Below, piece by piece: positions 54,606 through 64,000 of a stretch of DNA of 64,000 bases. Origin of the DNA: CAVZOY01 sp963777095 (GTDB lineage: Bacteria; Actinomycetota; Actinomycetes; Mycobacteriales; Geodermatophilaceae); NCBI GenBank assembly GCA_963777095.1, contig CAVZOY010000006.1, forward strand, positions 1 through 64,000, written 5' to 3'. The position numbers were made by a program, and so were the translations under genes. Under the pieces are notes generated by a model. It saw only the letters and a program-made list of their open reading frames with translations. It did not search any database and had not been told where the DNA came from. The number at the start of each line of letters is the position of its first letter. Within the stretch, counting starts at the first letter, position 1.

Positions 54606-55577
54606 TCAGTCGGTGTCGACGGCCGCCTCGCGGCGCCGCTGCCGCAGCTCCTGCGGCAGCGCGAACACCAGGCGCTCCTCGGCTGCCTTGACCGTCTCGA
54701 CGTCGGCGTAGCCCCGCGTGGCGAGCACGTCGAGCACCTCGCTGACCAGGATCTCGGGCACCGAGGCACCGCTCGTGACGCCGACGGTCTGCACACCCTC
54801 GAACCACACCGGGTCGATCTCGGCGGCGTAGTCGATCAGGTACGACGCGCGGGCGCCGGCCTCGAGCGCCACCTCGACCAGCCGCACCGAGTTCGACGAG
54901 TTCGTCGACCCGACGACCAGCACGAGATCGCACGACGGTGCCATCTGCTTGACCGCCTGCTGCCGGTTCTGCGTGGCGTAGCAGATGTCGTCGCTGGGCG
55001 GGGACTGCAGACCGGGGAAGCGGGTGCGCAGCCGGTCGACGGTCGCCAGCGTCTCGTCGACCGAGAGCGTGGTCTGCGACAGCCAGACGACCTTCTCCGG
55101 GTCCCGCACCTGGACGGCGGAGACGTCGTCGGCGCTGTCGACGAGCTGGATGTGCTCGGGCGCCTCGCCGGAGGTGCCCTCGACCTCTTCGTGCCCGCGG
55201 TGGCCGATCAGCAGGATGTCGTAGTCGTCGCGGGCGAAGCGCTTGGCCTCCTGGTGCACCTTGGTGACCAGCGGACAGGTGGCGTCGATCGTGTGCAGCT
55301 GCCGGTCGGCCGCCTCGCGGTGCACGGCCGGGGAGACGCCGTGGGCGCTGAACACCACGACCGAGCCCTCGGGGACCTCCTCGGTCTCCTCCACGAAGAT
55401 CGCGCCCCGGCGCTCGAGGGTGGCGACGACGTGCTTGTTGTGGACGATCTGCTTGCGGACGTACACCGGAGCGCCGTGCACCTCGAGCGCGCGCTCGACC
55501 GCCAGCACCGCGCGGTCGACGCCCGCGCAGTAACCGCGGGGGTCGGCGAGCAGGACTCGTCCGCGCTGATCAGCCAT
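54606..55577 (-). CDS. ispH: 4-hydroxy-3-methylbut-2-enyl diphosphate reductase
   Basis: The last step of the MEP pathway, making IPP and DMAPP with a [4Fe-4S] cluster. 323 residues. The three cluster Cys are in RGYCAGVDRA, DATCPLVTK and DDICYATQNRQQAV; His residues in HNKHVV and SAHGVSP, the catalytic Glu region GHRGHEEVEGTSGEA and the GSTNSSNS substrate loop are present. ATG 55577 follows TACCAT by 7 bases with no ribosome site, suggesting a leaderless transcript. Confidence 0.96.
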   Translation of the reverse strand: MADQRGRVLLADPRGYCAGVDRAVLAVERALEVHGAPVYVRKQIVHNKHVVATLERRGAIFVEETEEVPEGSVVVFSAHGVSPAVHREAADRQLHTIDATCPLVTKVHQEAKRFARDDYDILLIGHRGHEEVEGTSGEAPEHIQLVDSADDVSAVQVRDPEKVVWLSQTTLSVDETLATVDRLRTRFPGLQSPPSDDICYATQNRQQAVKQMAPSCDLVLVVGSTNSSNSVRLVEVALEAGARASYLIDYAAEIDPVWFEGVQTVGVTSGASVPEILVSEVLDVLATRGYADVETVKAAEERLVFALPQELRQRRREAAVDTD

Positions 55578-55703
55578 GCCCCCATGGTAGGTGCGCGCGG
55601 CGGCTGCCCGGTCGCCCGCGAGGTGGGACCGGTCACCCGTCCGGTGGGGTGCATCACCGTGACCCGTGGTGTCGGCGTCCGGGTTGTGGGGCACGCTGTG
55701 GAC

Positions 55704-56477
55704 ATGTCGCGCGAGATCCCCGAGCCCGTCCGAGCCGCCGCCGGACTGGCCGCCACCGTGCTGGACGAGGTCAGGAAGCTGCCCGAGACGCTGCCCGGCC
55801 TGCCGGTGCGCGCCGTCGGCCTGGCGATGCAGGCCGCACTGAAGCTGCAGCAGGAGTACGCCGGCCTGGTGGCCCGGGGCGACGAGCTGTTCACCGGCAT
55901 CCGCGGTGAGGACGAGCCGGGCATGGCCACCTTCGACGACGACGACGACGAGCCCGCCGCGCCGGCGCCGCCGTCCGGGTACCGGGAGTCCGCCTTCGAC
56001 CGGGCCGAGGCACCCGCTCCGGACGCCGACGTGACGACGCCGCCGGTCGTGGACCTCGACGAGATCGCCGAGGCCGACGAGGCGCTGGAGGAACTCGCCA
56101 TCGAGGAGCTCGTCGAGGCGACCCCAGCGGTGGACGCGGACGCCGACGCCGACGCGATCGAGAACGCGCTGCTCGAGTCCGACGCCGCCGCCGCTGACAC
56201 CACCGCCGCCGCGCCCACCGACGAACCGGAGGGCGGCAGCGACGTCTCCGGCTCGCAGGCCGCCGGCGCCGCGCCGATCGACGGGTACGACGGCTTCTCC
56301 ATCGCCCAGCTGCGCGGCCGGCTCCGCGGCTACGCGCCGAGCACCGTCGAGGCGCTGGTCGCCTACGAGGAGGCCACCCGCGCCCGCCAGCCCTACCTGC
56401 GGATGCTGCGCAACCGTCTGGAGCGGCTCACCGTCCAGGAGGTCGAGACCAGCCCGCTGGCCCCGCGCGGCGCCTGA
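55704..56477 (+). CDS. Lipid droplet-associated-type protein
   Basis: 257 residues. The N-terminus (VRAAAGLAATVLDEVRKLPETLPGLPVRAVGLAMQAALKLQQEYAGLVARGDELF) is an amphipathic helical domain of the type annotated in mycobacteria as lipid droplet-associated protein, whose gene likewise lies between ispH and xseA. The middle is an acidic Ala/Asp-rich linker. A C-terminal segment (IAQLRGRLRGYAPSTVEALVAYEEATRARQPYLRMLRNRL) looks like a helical binding domain. The role is inferred from position and N-terminal pattern. Confidence 0.7.
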   Translation: MSREIPEPVRAAAGLAATVLDEVRKLPETLPGLPVRAVGLAMQAALKLQQEYAGLVARGDELFTGIRGEDEPGMATFDDDDDEPAAPAPPSGYRESAFDRAEAPAPDADVTTPPVVDLDEIAEADEALEELAIEELVEATPAVDADADADAIENALLESDAAAADTTAAAPTDEPEGGSDVSGSQAAGAAPIDGYDGFSIAQLRGRLRGYAPSTVEALVAYEEATRARQPYLRMLRNRLERLTVQEVETSPLAPRGA

Positions 56478-56523
56478 GCGGTCGGGCAGCGGGCGTGTCG
56501 GAGGTGCATGGCACGCTCGGGCC

Positions 56524-57750
56524 GTGACCGCACCGTCGAGCCCGGAGGCGCCGTGGCCGGTGCGCACGGTGGCCCGCAAGGTCGCCGAGTGGATCGGCCG
56601 CCTGGGTGAGGTGTGGGTCGAGGGTCAGGTCGCCCAGCTGTCCCGCCGGGGCGGCGCCGCCACGGTGTTCCTCACCCTGCGCGACCCGGCGGCCGACCTG
56701 TCCGTGCCGGTCACCTGCGCCCGTGACGTCGCCGACCGGCCCGGCCTCGAGCTGAGCGAAGGCGCCCGCGTCATCGTCCGCGCACGGCCCGACTACTACA
56801 TCGCGCGCGGCTCGTTCTCGCTGCGCGCCACCGAGATCCGTGCGGTCGGGCTGGGCGAACTGCTCGCCCGCATCGAGCGCACGCGGCAGCTGCTGGCTGC
56901 CGAGGGACTCTTCGACCCGGTCCGCAAGAAGCCGCTGCCGTTCGCGCCGCGAGTCGTCGGCGTCGTCACCGGCCGGGAGAGCGCCGCCGAGCGCGACGTG
57001 CTCGTCACCGCGCGGCGGCGGTGGCCGGCGGTGCGGTTCACCGTGCACCACTGCGCCGTCCAGGGGCTGAACGCCGCGGTCTCCGTCATCGAGGGCCTGC
57101 GCCGGCTCGACGCCGACCCCGAGGTCGAGGTCATCGTTCTCGCCCGGGGCGGCGGCTCGGTCGAGGATCTGCTGCCGTTCTCCGACGAGGGCCTGGTCCG
57201 CGCCGTGGCCGCGTGCCGGACGCCCGTGGTGAGCGCCGTCGGTCACGAGACCGACACGACTCTCGTCGACCACGCGGCCGACGTTCGCGCCGCGACCCCC
57301 ACCGACGCCGCGCACCGGGTGGTGCCCGAGATCGGCGAGCAGCGGCGGCTGGTCGACGGCCTGCGCCTGCGCGCCCGGCACCTGGTCGAGGCGCGGCTCG
57401 ATCAGCAGCAGCGTTGGCTCGAGTCGGTGCGCAGCCGACCGGTGCTCGCCTCTCCCGACCGGCTGCTGCACGGCCGCGCCGAGGAGGTGCTCGCGTTCCG
57501 CTCGCGGGCGCGGCGCACGGTCACGCACCGCCTCGAGGCGGCCGACCGCGACCTCGAGCACGCCCGCGCCCGCGTCACCGCGCTGTCCCCCGCCGCCACG
57601 CTCGAGCGCGGGTACGCGCTCGTCCAGCGCGCCGACGGCTCGCTGGTCCGCGATCCGGCCACGGTGGCCGACGACGAGCGGCTCACCGTGCGCGTGGCCG
57701 GTGGCCGGCTGCCCGTCCGCGTCGACCGCAGGGAGGATGACCCCTCGTGA
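56524..57750 (+). CDS. xseA: Exodeoxyribonuclease VII large subunit
   Basis: The catalytic subunit of ExoVII, which degrades single-stranded DNA. 408 residues. It has an N-terminal OB fold (WVEGQVAQLSRRGGAATVFLTLRD) and a catalytic core (GVVTGRESAAERDVL, VIVLARGGGSVEDLLPFSDEGLVRA, SAVGHETDTTLVDHAADVRAATPT) with a coiled-coil C-terminus. The GTG start and the GTGA-type overlap with xseB mark a two-gene operon. Confidence 0.95.
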   Translation: MTAPSSPEAPWPVRTVARKVAEWIGRLGEVWVEGQVAQLSRRGGAATVFLTLRDPAADLSVPVTCARDVADRPGLELSEGARVIVRARPDYYIARGSFSLRATEIRAVGLGELLARIERTRQLLAAEGLFDPVRKKPLPFAPRVVGVVTGRESAAERDVLVTARRRWPAVRFTVHHCAVQGLNAAVSVIEGLRRLDADPEVEVIVLARGGGSVEDLLPFSDEGLVRAVAACRTPVVSAVGHETDTTLVDHAADVRAATPTDAAHRVVPEIGEQRRLVDGLRLRARHLVEARLDQQQRWLESVRSRPVLASPDRLLHGRAEEVLAFRSRARRTVTHRLEAADRDLEHARARVTALSPAATLERGYALVQRADGSLVRDPATVADDERLTVRVAGGRLPVRVDRREDDPS

Positions 57751-57974
57751 GCACCAGCGAGCCGGCAGACCGGCCGGAGCCGACCACCAGCTACGAGCAG
57801 GCCCGCGACGAGCTGGCCGAGGTGGTGCGCCGGCTGGAGGCGGGCGGGCTCACGCTCGAGGAGTCGCTGGCGCTCTGGGAGCGGGGCGAGGAGCTGGCCG
57901 GCATCTGCCGGCACTGGCTGGACGCCGCCCGCGAGCGGCTCGCCGCGGCCGCGCCGGAGCAGCCCGCGGAGTGA
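57747..57974 (+). CDS. xseB: Exodeoxyribonuclease VII small subunit
   Basis: A 75-residue regulatory subunit. The family core is TSYEQARDELAEVVRRLEAGGLTLEESLALWERGEELAGIC. The GTG start overlaps the xseA stop by four bases, giving coupled translation. Confidence 0.94.
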   Translation: MSTSEPADRPEPTTSYEQARDELAEVVRRLEAGGLTLEESLALWERGEELAGICRHWLDAARERLAAAAPEQPAE

Positions 57975-57978
57975 CCGC

Positions 57979-58611
57979 TCAGTCGCGGTAGGGGGACACC
58001 GACCCGGCCACCTCGGTGAGCTCGTCGTCCGGCGCCGAGCCGAACACCAGCACCGTCGCGTCCCCGGTCTCGAGCACCAGCGCGGTCTCGCCGTCGACGG
58101 TCGACTCCCGCGTCCAGCTGCGGCCGCCGATCGACTCGGTGCCCTGCTCCTCGGCGCCGTCGAGCACCCGGCGCAGCGGCTCGGCACCGGCGTCGTCGCT
58201 GATGACGAAGCCCGCGAACTCCTCCTCGGGCGTCAGCCAGCCGATCTCGAGGGTCACCGGCTCGCCCTCGGCGGCGCCCCCGGCGTCCGTCCGCGCGCTC
58301 GTGGGGCGGTACCCGTCGGGCAACCCGGTGGGCACGAGCAGCTGGTAGTCGGCGCGCTCGGCCGAGGTCCGGACGCTGCTCGTCGGGTCGACCTCGAGGA
58401 CCGGGTCGTCGGGGGTCTGCCGCAGCGCCGCCCAGCCGACCAGCACCAGGCAGATGACCATCAGTGGCAGCAACGACCGGGCCATGTTGGCCGCGTTCAG
58501 CTTCGCCGCACGCACTACGGCGGAGGACGGCGCCGGCCGCGCCCCGACCTCCTCGGCGGCGTCCGAGGCGTGCTCCTGCTCGGGGGAACGGGGGGCGCCG
58601 GTTCCGGTCAT
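57979..58611 (-). CDS. DUF4245 domain protein
   Basis: 210 residues with one N-terminal membrane helix (SLLPLMVICLVLVGWAALRQ at about 45-65) after a cytosolic stretch. The extracytoplasmic domain has the DUF4245 pattern (YQLLVPTGLPDGYRPTSAR, LEIGWLTPEEEFAGFVISD, GRSWTR). It is a membrane-anchored protein found in actinobacteria next to glpX/fumC; function unknown. ATG 58611 follows a CCTAGGT -10-like element, suggesting a leaderless message. Confidence 0.88.
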   Translation of the reverse strand: MTGTGAPRSPEQEHASDAAEEVGARPAPSSAVVRAAKLNAANMARSLLPLMVICLVLVGWAALRQTPDDPVLEVDPTSSVRTSAERADYQLLVPTGLPDGYRPTSARTDAGGAAEGEPVTLEIGWLTPEEEFAGFVISDDAGAEPLRRVLDGAEEQGTESIGGRSWTRESTVDGETALVLETGDATVLVFGSAPDDELTEVAGSVSPYRD

Positions 58612-58683
58612 GCCACCTAGGATCGCAGCACCGCCGTCCCCGATCGCCGCCCGACGCCGTGCGGCCGCAGGAGGTCCTCCCGC

Positions 58684-59721
58684 ATGCTGCCCGTTCCCGA
58701 GGGAACCTCGCCCGGACCGAGCACCGACTTCGACCGGCCGGCTCCGGACCGCAACCTGGCCCTCGAGCTGGTGCGGGTCACCGAGGCGGCCGCGATGGCC
58801 GCGGGCCGCTGGGTGGGCCGCGGGGACAAGAACGGCGGGGACGGCGCGGCGGTCGACGCCATGCGGGCGCTCATCGGCACCGTGAACATGAACGGTGTCG
58901 TCGTCATCGGCGAGGGCGAGAAGGACCAGGCGCCGATGCTCTACAACGGCGAGCAGGTCGGCGACGGCAACGGGCCCGAGTGCGACGTCGCCGTCGACCC
59001 GATCGACGGCACCACGCTGATGGCCAAGGGCATGCCCAACGCGATCGCGGTCATGGCGGTCGCCGAGCGCGGCGCGATGTACGACCCGTCGGCGGTCTTC
59101 TACATGGAGAAGATCGCCACCGGGGCCGCCGCCGCGGACGTCGTCGACATCACCGCGCCCGTCGCCGAGAACATCCGCCGCGTGGCCAAGGCCAAACGCA
59201 GCTCCCCCGGCGACGTCACCGTCTGCATCCTCGACCGCCCCCGCCACGAGCAACTGGTGCAGGAGGTGCGGGCGGCCGGCGCCCGGATCAAGTTCATCAC
59301 CGACGGCGACGTCGCCGGCGCGATCGCCGCAGCCCGCGAGGGCACCGGCGTCGACCTGCTGCTGGGGATCGGCGGCACGCCGGAGGGGATCATCGCCGCG
59401 TGCGCGCTCAAGTGCATGGGCGGGGCATTGCAGGGCCGGCTCTGGCCCAAGGACGACGAGGAGCGGCAGAAGGCCGTCGACGCCGGCCATGACCTCGATC
59501 GCGTGCTGGAGATCGACGACCTCGTGCGCGGCGACGTCTTCTTCGTGGCCACCGGCATCACCGACGGCGAACTGCTGCGCGGCGTGCAGTACCGGGCAGG
59601 TGGCTGCACCACGCAGTCGCTGGTCATGCGCTCGAAGTCGGGCACCATCCGGCAGATCGACAGCCTGCACTCGCTGGAGAAGCTGCGCGCCTACTCCGCG
59701 GTGCCGTTCGACTCCGACTGA
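58684..59721 (+). CDS. glpX: Fructose-1,6-bisphosphatase class II
   Basis: A key gluconeogenic enzyme making fructose 6-phosphate; in most actinobacteria GlpX is the main FBPase. 345 residues. Metal and substrate motifs are GRGDKNGGDGAAVDAMR, VIGEGEKDQAPML, VDPIDGTTLMAKG and LLGIGGTPEG. ATG 58684 follows AGGAGG. It faces away from the DUF4245 gene across a 72-base divergent promoter region. Confidence 0.95.
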   Translation: MLPVPEGTSPGPSTDFDRPAPDRNLALELVRVTEAAAMAAGRWVGRGDKNGGDGAAVDAMRALIGTVNMNGVVVIGEGEKDQAPMLYNGEQVGDGNGPECDVAVDPIDGTTLMAKGMPNAIAVMAVAERGAMYDPSAVFYMEKIATGAAAADVVDITAPVAENIRRVAKAKRSSPGDVTVCILDRPRHEQLVQEVRAAGARIKFITDGDVAGAIAAAREGTGVDLLLGIGGTPEGIIAACALKCMGGALQGRLWPKDDEERQKAVDAGHDLDRVLEIDDLVRGDVFFVATGITDGELLRGVQYRAGGCTTQSLVMRSKSGTIRQIDSLHSLEKLRAYSAVPFDSD

Positions 59722-59736
59722 ACCCCGGCGGCCGGC

Positions 59737-60237
59737 TCAGTCGAGGTCGACGCACCAGAAGACGTCGCGCGGCTGCACGCGACCGCCGCAGGTCAGCGCG
59801 TAGTACTCGTAGTCGGAGCCGCCCTCCGAGAGGTAGTAGAGCTCGTCGCACGCGTCCATCACCCCGGCGTGGCAACGCTCGGCGTACGCGTCGAGCCCCT
59901 CGTCGTCGCCGATGACCGCCCAGTCCGCCGGCGGCGACGTCGACGGGGGCGCCATCGCGCCCGCGAAGTCGGTGCTGCCGAGCCGGAAGCCGCCCACGGC
60001 GATGACCACCAGGACGATGGCGGCCAGGAGACATCCGGCGACCGTCCAGGCCACCACCGCACGCCGCCGGCGCGGCGGTGGTGGCGGCGGACCGCCGTAG
60101 GGCGACGTCGGCGGCCACATCCCGGGCGGCACGGGGGCGGACGGCGGCGGCCAGGCGCCGTACGGCGGCTGGCTCGGGTACGGCGGCTGGCTCGGGTACG
60201 GCGACTGGCCGGGGTACCGGTCGTACGGCTGGGACAA
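59737..60237 (-). CDS. Membrane-anchored Cys-containing protein (paralogue 1)
   Basis: 166 residues. It has a Pro/Tyr/Gln-rich N-terminal cytosolic region with PYPSQPPYPSQPPYG repeats, one membrane helix (VAGCLLAAIVLVVIAVGGFRL) and an extracytoplasmic domain with four Cys: YAERCHAGVMDACDELYYLS, TCGG and FWCVD. The same domain is in the next gene. It stops 16 bases from the convergent glpX stop. Function unknown; likely envelope-associated. Confidence 0.8.
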   Translation of the reverse strand: MSQPYDRYPGQSPYPSQPPYPSQPPYGAWPPPSAPVPPGMWPPTSPYGGPPPPPPRRRRAVVAWTVAGCLLAAIVLVVIAVGGFRLGSTDFAGAMAPPSTSPPADWAVIGDDEGLDAYAERCHAGVMDACDELYYLSEGGSDYEYYALTCGGRVQPRDVFWCVDLD

Positions 60238-60351
60238 CGGGCCTCCTCGACCGGCTGGGACGCGGACGGCGGCGAACGCCGTCCCCCCTGATCATCGGCC
60301 GGTACCGTCCCGATCCGGAACCCCGGCCCACTCGCCAGGGTTGGTCCGGGC

Positions 60352-60951
60352 TCAGCCGGAGAAGGCGTCCACGCAGTAGATCTGCGCGGAGACCGCCTCC
60401 GGCTGACGGCCGGCGCAGGTTCCGCCGTAGGACTCGTACGCGGAGTCCACCGGCGACCGCAGGAACAGCTCGTCGCAGGCGCCCATGTCGCCGTCGTAGC
60501 AGTCCTGCGCGTACCCGTCCATGACCGGGTCGCTGCCCAGGCCGGCCGGCTCCTGCGTCGCCGGCGGGATGCCGGCGGCGTCGTCCCCCCGGAGACCGAA
60601 CCAGAGCGCCGCCCCGATGCCGGCCAGCACCAGCACCCCGGCCACGATCAGCATGATCATCGGAGTGCTGCTCTTCGTCGCCGGCGGCGGGCCCGGCGCA
60701 CCGGCGCCGATCCACGGCGGCGGCCCCGGGGCGTACGGCGGCGGCTGCCCGTAGCCCGCCTGCGGGGGGTACCCGCTCTGCGGCGGATAGGTCGGCCGAC
60801 CGTACTGAGCCTGACCATAGGGCGGCTGACCGTACGGCGGCTGGTCGGCCCACGCGACGGCCGGGGAGGGGCGGGTGGCATCGCGCTCGCCGCCCGGACC
60901 GGATCCCGGAGCACCGGACGCCTGCGGAGGCGGGTAGGGCGGCTGGGACAT
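60352..60951 (-). CDS. Membrane-anchored Cys-containing protein (paralogue 2)
   Basis: 199 residues, same architecture as the downstream paralogue: Pro/Gln/Tyr-rich start (QPPYGQPPYGQAQYG), one membrane helix (PMIMLIVAGVLVLAGIGAALWFGL) and a Cys domain (YAQDCYDGDMGACDELFLRS, GTCAG, IYCVD). The four Cys align one to one, suggesting two disulfides. A 114-base gap separates the two genes. A tandem duplication is likely. Confidence 0.8.
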   Translation of the reverse strand: MSQPPYPPPQASGAPGSGPGGERDATRPSPAVAWADQPPYGQPPYGQAQYGRPTYPPQSGYPPQAGYGQPPPYAPGPPPWIGAGAPGPPPATKSSTPMIMLIVAGVLVLAGIGAALWFGLRGDDAAGIPPATQEPAGLGSDPVMDGYAQDCYDGDMGACDELFLRSPVDSAYESYGGTCAGRQPEAVSAQIYCVDAFSG

Positions 60952-61135
60952 GGTCGCTCCTCGGTCGAGCCGACTCCTGTGCCGCGGATGCTAGGGCTCG
61001 TCCCGCCTCCGGCGGGGCTTCCCGTGCACGCCGTCCGAGGCGATCGCGAGGGTCCGTCCGCAGGCAGGATCCGTGGGTGTCTAGGGTCCATCGGCAGCAC
61101 CGGACCACCTCCCCGACGGCACCCAGGAGCGCAGC

Positions 61136-62539
61136 GTGACCAGCGAGCAGGCCGGCACCGACTACCGCGTCGAGCACGACTCGATGGGAGAGGTGAGGGT
61201 GCCCGCCTGGGCCAAGTGGCGGGCCCAGACCCAGCGGGCGGTGGAGAACTTCCCGATCTCGGGCACGCCGATCGAGCGCGAGCTCATCGCGGCACTCGCG
61301 GCGATCAAGGGGGCGGCCGCACGCGTCAACGCCGACCTCGGCGTCCTCGACGCCGGCATCGCCGAGGCGATCGCCGGGGCCGCGGGATCGGTGACCCGCG
61401 GCGACTGGGACGAGCACTTCCCGATCGACGTCTTCCAGACCGGGTCCGGGACGTCGAGCAACATGAACACCAACGAGGTGCTGGCCACGCTGGCCACCGA
61501 GGCGCTCGGCAGCGCGGTGCACCCCAACGACCACGTGAACGCCTCGCAGTCGTCGAACGACGTCTTCCCGTCGGCCATCCACGTGGCCGCGACCGGCGCG
61601 ATCGTGCGGGACCTGATCCCCGCGCTGGAGCACCTCGAGGCCTCGCTGTCGCGCAAGGCCCGGGAGTTCGCCGAGGTGGTCAAGAGCGGCCGCACCCACC
61701 TGATGGACGCCACTCCGGTGACCCTCGGCCAGGAGTTCGGCGGCTACGCCGCTGCGGTGCGCTACGGCGTCGAGCGGCTGCAGTCCTCGCTCCCCCGCGT
61801 GGCCGAGCTGCCGCTGGGCGGCACCGCCGTCGGCACCGGCATCAACACCCCGCCCGGGTTCGCCGCCGCGATCATCGACCGGCTGCGCGACGACCTGGGC
61901 CTGCCGCTGTCCGAGGCCCGCGACCACTTCGAGGCGCAGAGCTCCCGCGACGCGCTCGTCGAGGTCTCCGGACAGTTCAAGACGATCGCCGTCGGCCTGG
62001 TGAAGATCGCCAACGACCTGCGCTGGATGGGCTCGGGGCCCCGCACCGGACTGGGCGAGATCTTCCTGCCGGACCTGCAGCCGGGCAGCTCGATCATGCC
62101 GGGCAAGGTCAACCCCGTGATCCCCGAGGCGACCGTGCAGGTCGCCGCGCAGGTCATCGGCAACGACGCGGCCGTGACCTTCGCCGGCACGACCGGCAAC
62201 TTCGAGCTCAACGTGACGCTGCCGCTCATGGCCCGCAACGTGCTCGAGTCCATCCGGCTGCTGGCCAACGTGAGCCGGCTGCTCGCCGACCGCTGCGTCG
62301 ACGGCATCACCGCGAACGTCGACCGCTGCCGCGAGCTGGCCGAGTCCTCCCCGTCGATCGTCACGCCGCTGAACAAGTACATCGGCTACGAGGAGGCCGC
62401 GAAGGTCGCCAAGCAGTCGCTGGCGGAGCGCAAGACGATCCGCCAGGTCGTGCTGGAGCGCGGCTACGTCGGGCAGGGCAAGCTCACCGAGCAGCAGCTG
62501 GACGAGGCGCTCGACGTCCTGTCGATGACCCACCCGTGA
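61136..62539 (+). CDS. fumC: Fumarate hydratase class II
   Basis: Interconverts fumarate and malate in the TCA cycle. 467 residues. The superfamily signature GSSIMPGKVNP is present, with the catalytic His/Ser regions SGRTHLMDATPV, TGSGTSSNMNTNEV and NDHVNASQSSNDVFP. The GTG start at 61136 lies behind AGGAG; a CTAGGGT -10-like element is at about 61081. Confidence 0.96.
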   Translation: MTSEQAGTDYRVEHDSMGEVRVPAWAKWRAQTQRAVENFPISGTPIERELIAALAAIKGAAARVNADLGVLDAGIAEAIAGAAGSVTRGDWDEHFPIDVFQTGSGTSSNMNTNEVLATLATEALGSAVHPNDHVNASQSSNDVFPSAIHVAATGAIVRDLIPALEHLEASLSRKAREFAEVVKSGRTHLMDATPVTLGQEFGGYAAAVRYGVERLQSSLPRVAELPLGGTAVGTGINTPPGFAAAIIDRLRDDLGLPLSEARDHFEAQSSRDALVEVSGQFKTIAVGLVKIANDLRWMGSGPRTGLGEIFLPDLQPGSSIMPGKVNPVIPEATVQVAAQVIGNDAAVTFAGTTGNFELNVTLPLMARNVLESIRLLANVSRLLADRCVDGITANVDRCRELAESSPSIVTPLNKYIGYEEAAKVAKQSLAERKTIRQVVLERGYVGQGKLTEQQLDEALDVLSMTHP

Positions 62540-62585
62540 CACCCACCGCCGCACCACCGGCCCACTGGAAGTAGGTTCCGTCCCG

Positions 62586-63875
<1,290 letters not shown>

Positions 63876-63902
63876 TCCGCCGGCCCCTCCGAGTTCCGTC
63901 GT

Positions 63903-63934
63903 CCGGCCCGGGTCCCGTCAGGGGTCCGGGCCGG
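63903..63934 (+). terminator. Terminator hairpin after gltA
   Basis: CCGGCCCGG (63903-63911) pairs with CCGGGCCGG (63926-63934), with further CCC/GGG pairing inside, 28 bases after the gltA stop. Confidence 0.65.
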
Positions 63935-63984
63935 AGCCGTCCGGCGGACCGGCCGGGGCGTCGCCTGTGCCAGGATCGGTGACC

Positions 63985-64000
63985 ATGGACGAGCGGCGCG
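63985..64000 (+). other. Possible start of the next gene (cut by window end)
   Basis: ATGGACGAGCGGCGCG begins an open frame preceded by a CAGGAT -10-like hexamer at 63971-63976, a spacing seen at other leaderless starts in this window. Only five codons are visible. Confidence 0.3.

Noticed and set aside
59624..62557. A 977-residue minus-strand frame over fumC and the Cys-protein genes
   Set aside because: Antisense shadow; fumC and the two anchored proteins are clearly supported in their own frames.

Overview
The window is very GC-rich DNA from an actinobacterium. Several genes show no Shine-Dalgarno sequence but a -10-like hexamer about 7 bases before the start codon, as expected for leaderless transcripts. 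The order ispH / lipid-droplet-type protein / xseA / xseB / DUF4245 / glpX / fumC and the sdhC-A-B operon are actinobacterial. I would guess Geodermatophilaceae (Blastococcus, Geodermatophilus or Modestobacter), but that is inference and cannot be proved from the sequence alone.

Layout. 0-8 kb: a partial ABC ATPase, a frameshifted BtrH-like gene, a flavin reductase paired with a sulfite-oxidase-like molybdoenzyme, the succinate dehydrogenase operon and a small secreted protein. 8-18.5 kb: a membrane GGDEF-EAL protein and, 2.6 kb downstream, a PilZ protein (c-di-GMP turnover and sensing), then assorted small proteins, inorganic pyrophosphatase, and a secreted GH26-like hydrolase whose leader carries a c-di-AMP (ydaO-type) riboswitch. 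18.9-25.6 kb: two tandem class III cyclase-AAA-TPR regulators, the first intact and the second broken by about eight frameshifts. 25.7-35.7 kb: an Hrp1-like CBS protein, a NERD protein, a two-component system, an ECF41 sigma factor with its carboxymuconolactone decarboxylase partner and a recognisable ECF41 promoter, and a hemopexin-repeat metallopeptidase.

35.71-47.09 kb is an integrated genomic island. It is bracketed by a 19-base repeat (18 of 19 identical) of the 3' end of ychF, so it inserted at the last codons of that gene. It carries excisionase and tyrosine integrase genes, a C-terminal relic of a second integrase abutting ychF, an IS3-type element with a 3-bp target duplication inside a NERD-like relic, fragments of other genes, and defence- or toxin-like genes: a broken DUF4062 protein, a HEPN-motif protein bracketed by near-identical short repeats, and an overlapping HipA-like kinase / HipA-N-HIRAN pair of lower GC content.

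47.09-64 kb is mostly core genome: ychF, a membrane protein with a multicopper oxidase, alkylation repair (AlkA-Ada fusion and Ogt, both frameshifted), rmuC, ispH, xseAB, glpX, a tandem pair of Cys-containing anchored proteins, fumC and gltA. With sdhCAB the window therefore encodes three TCA-cycle enzymes.

About two dozen apparent single-base frameshifts lie between 22.8 and 52.1 kb, almost all in dispensable genes, while the flanking segments have essentially none (one at about 1.4 kb). Whether this is real gene decay or locally poor assembly is the main caveat for the middle of the window.
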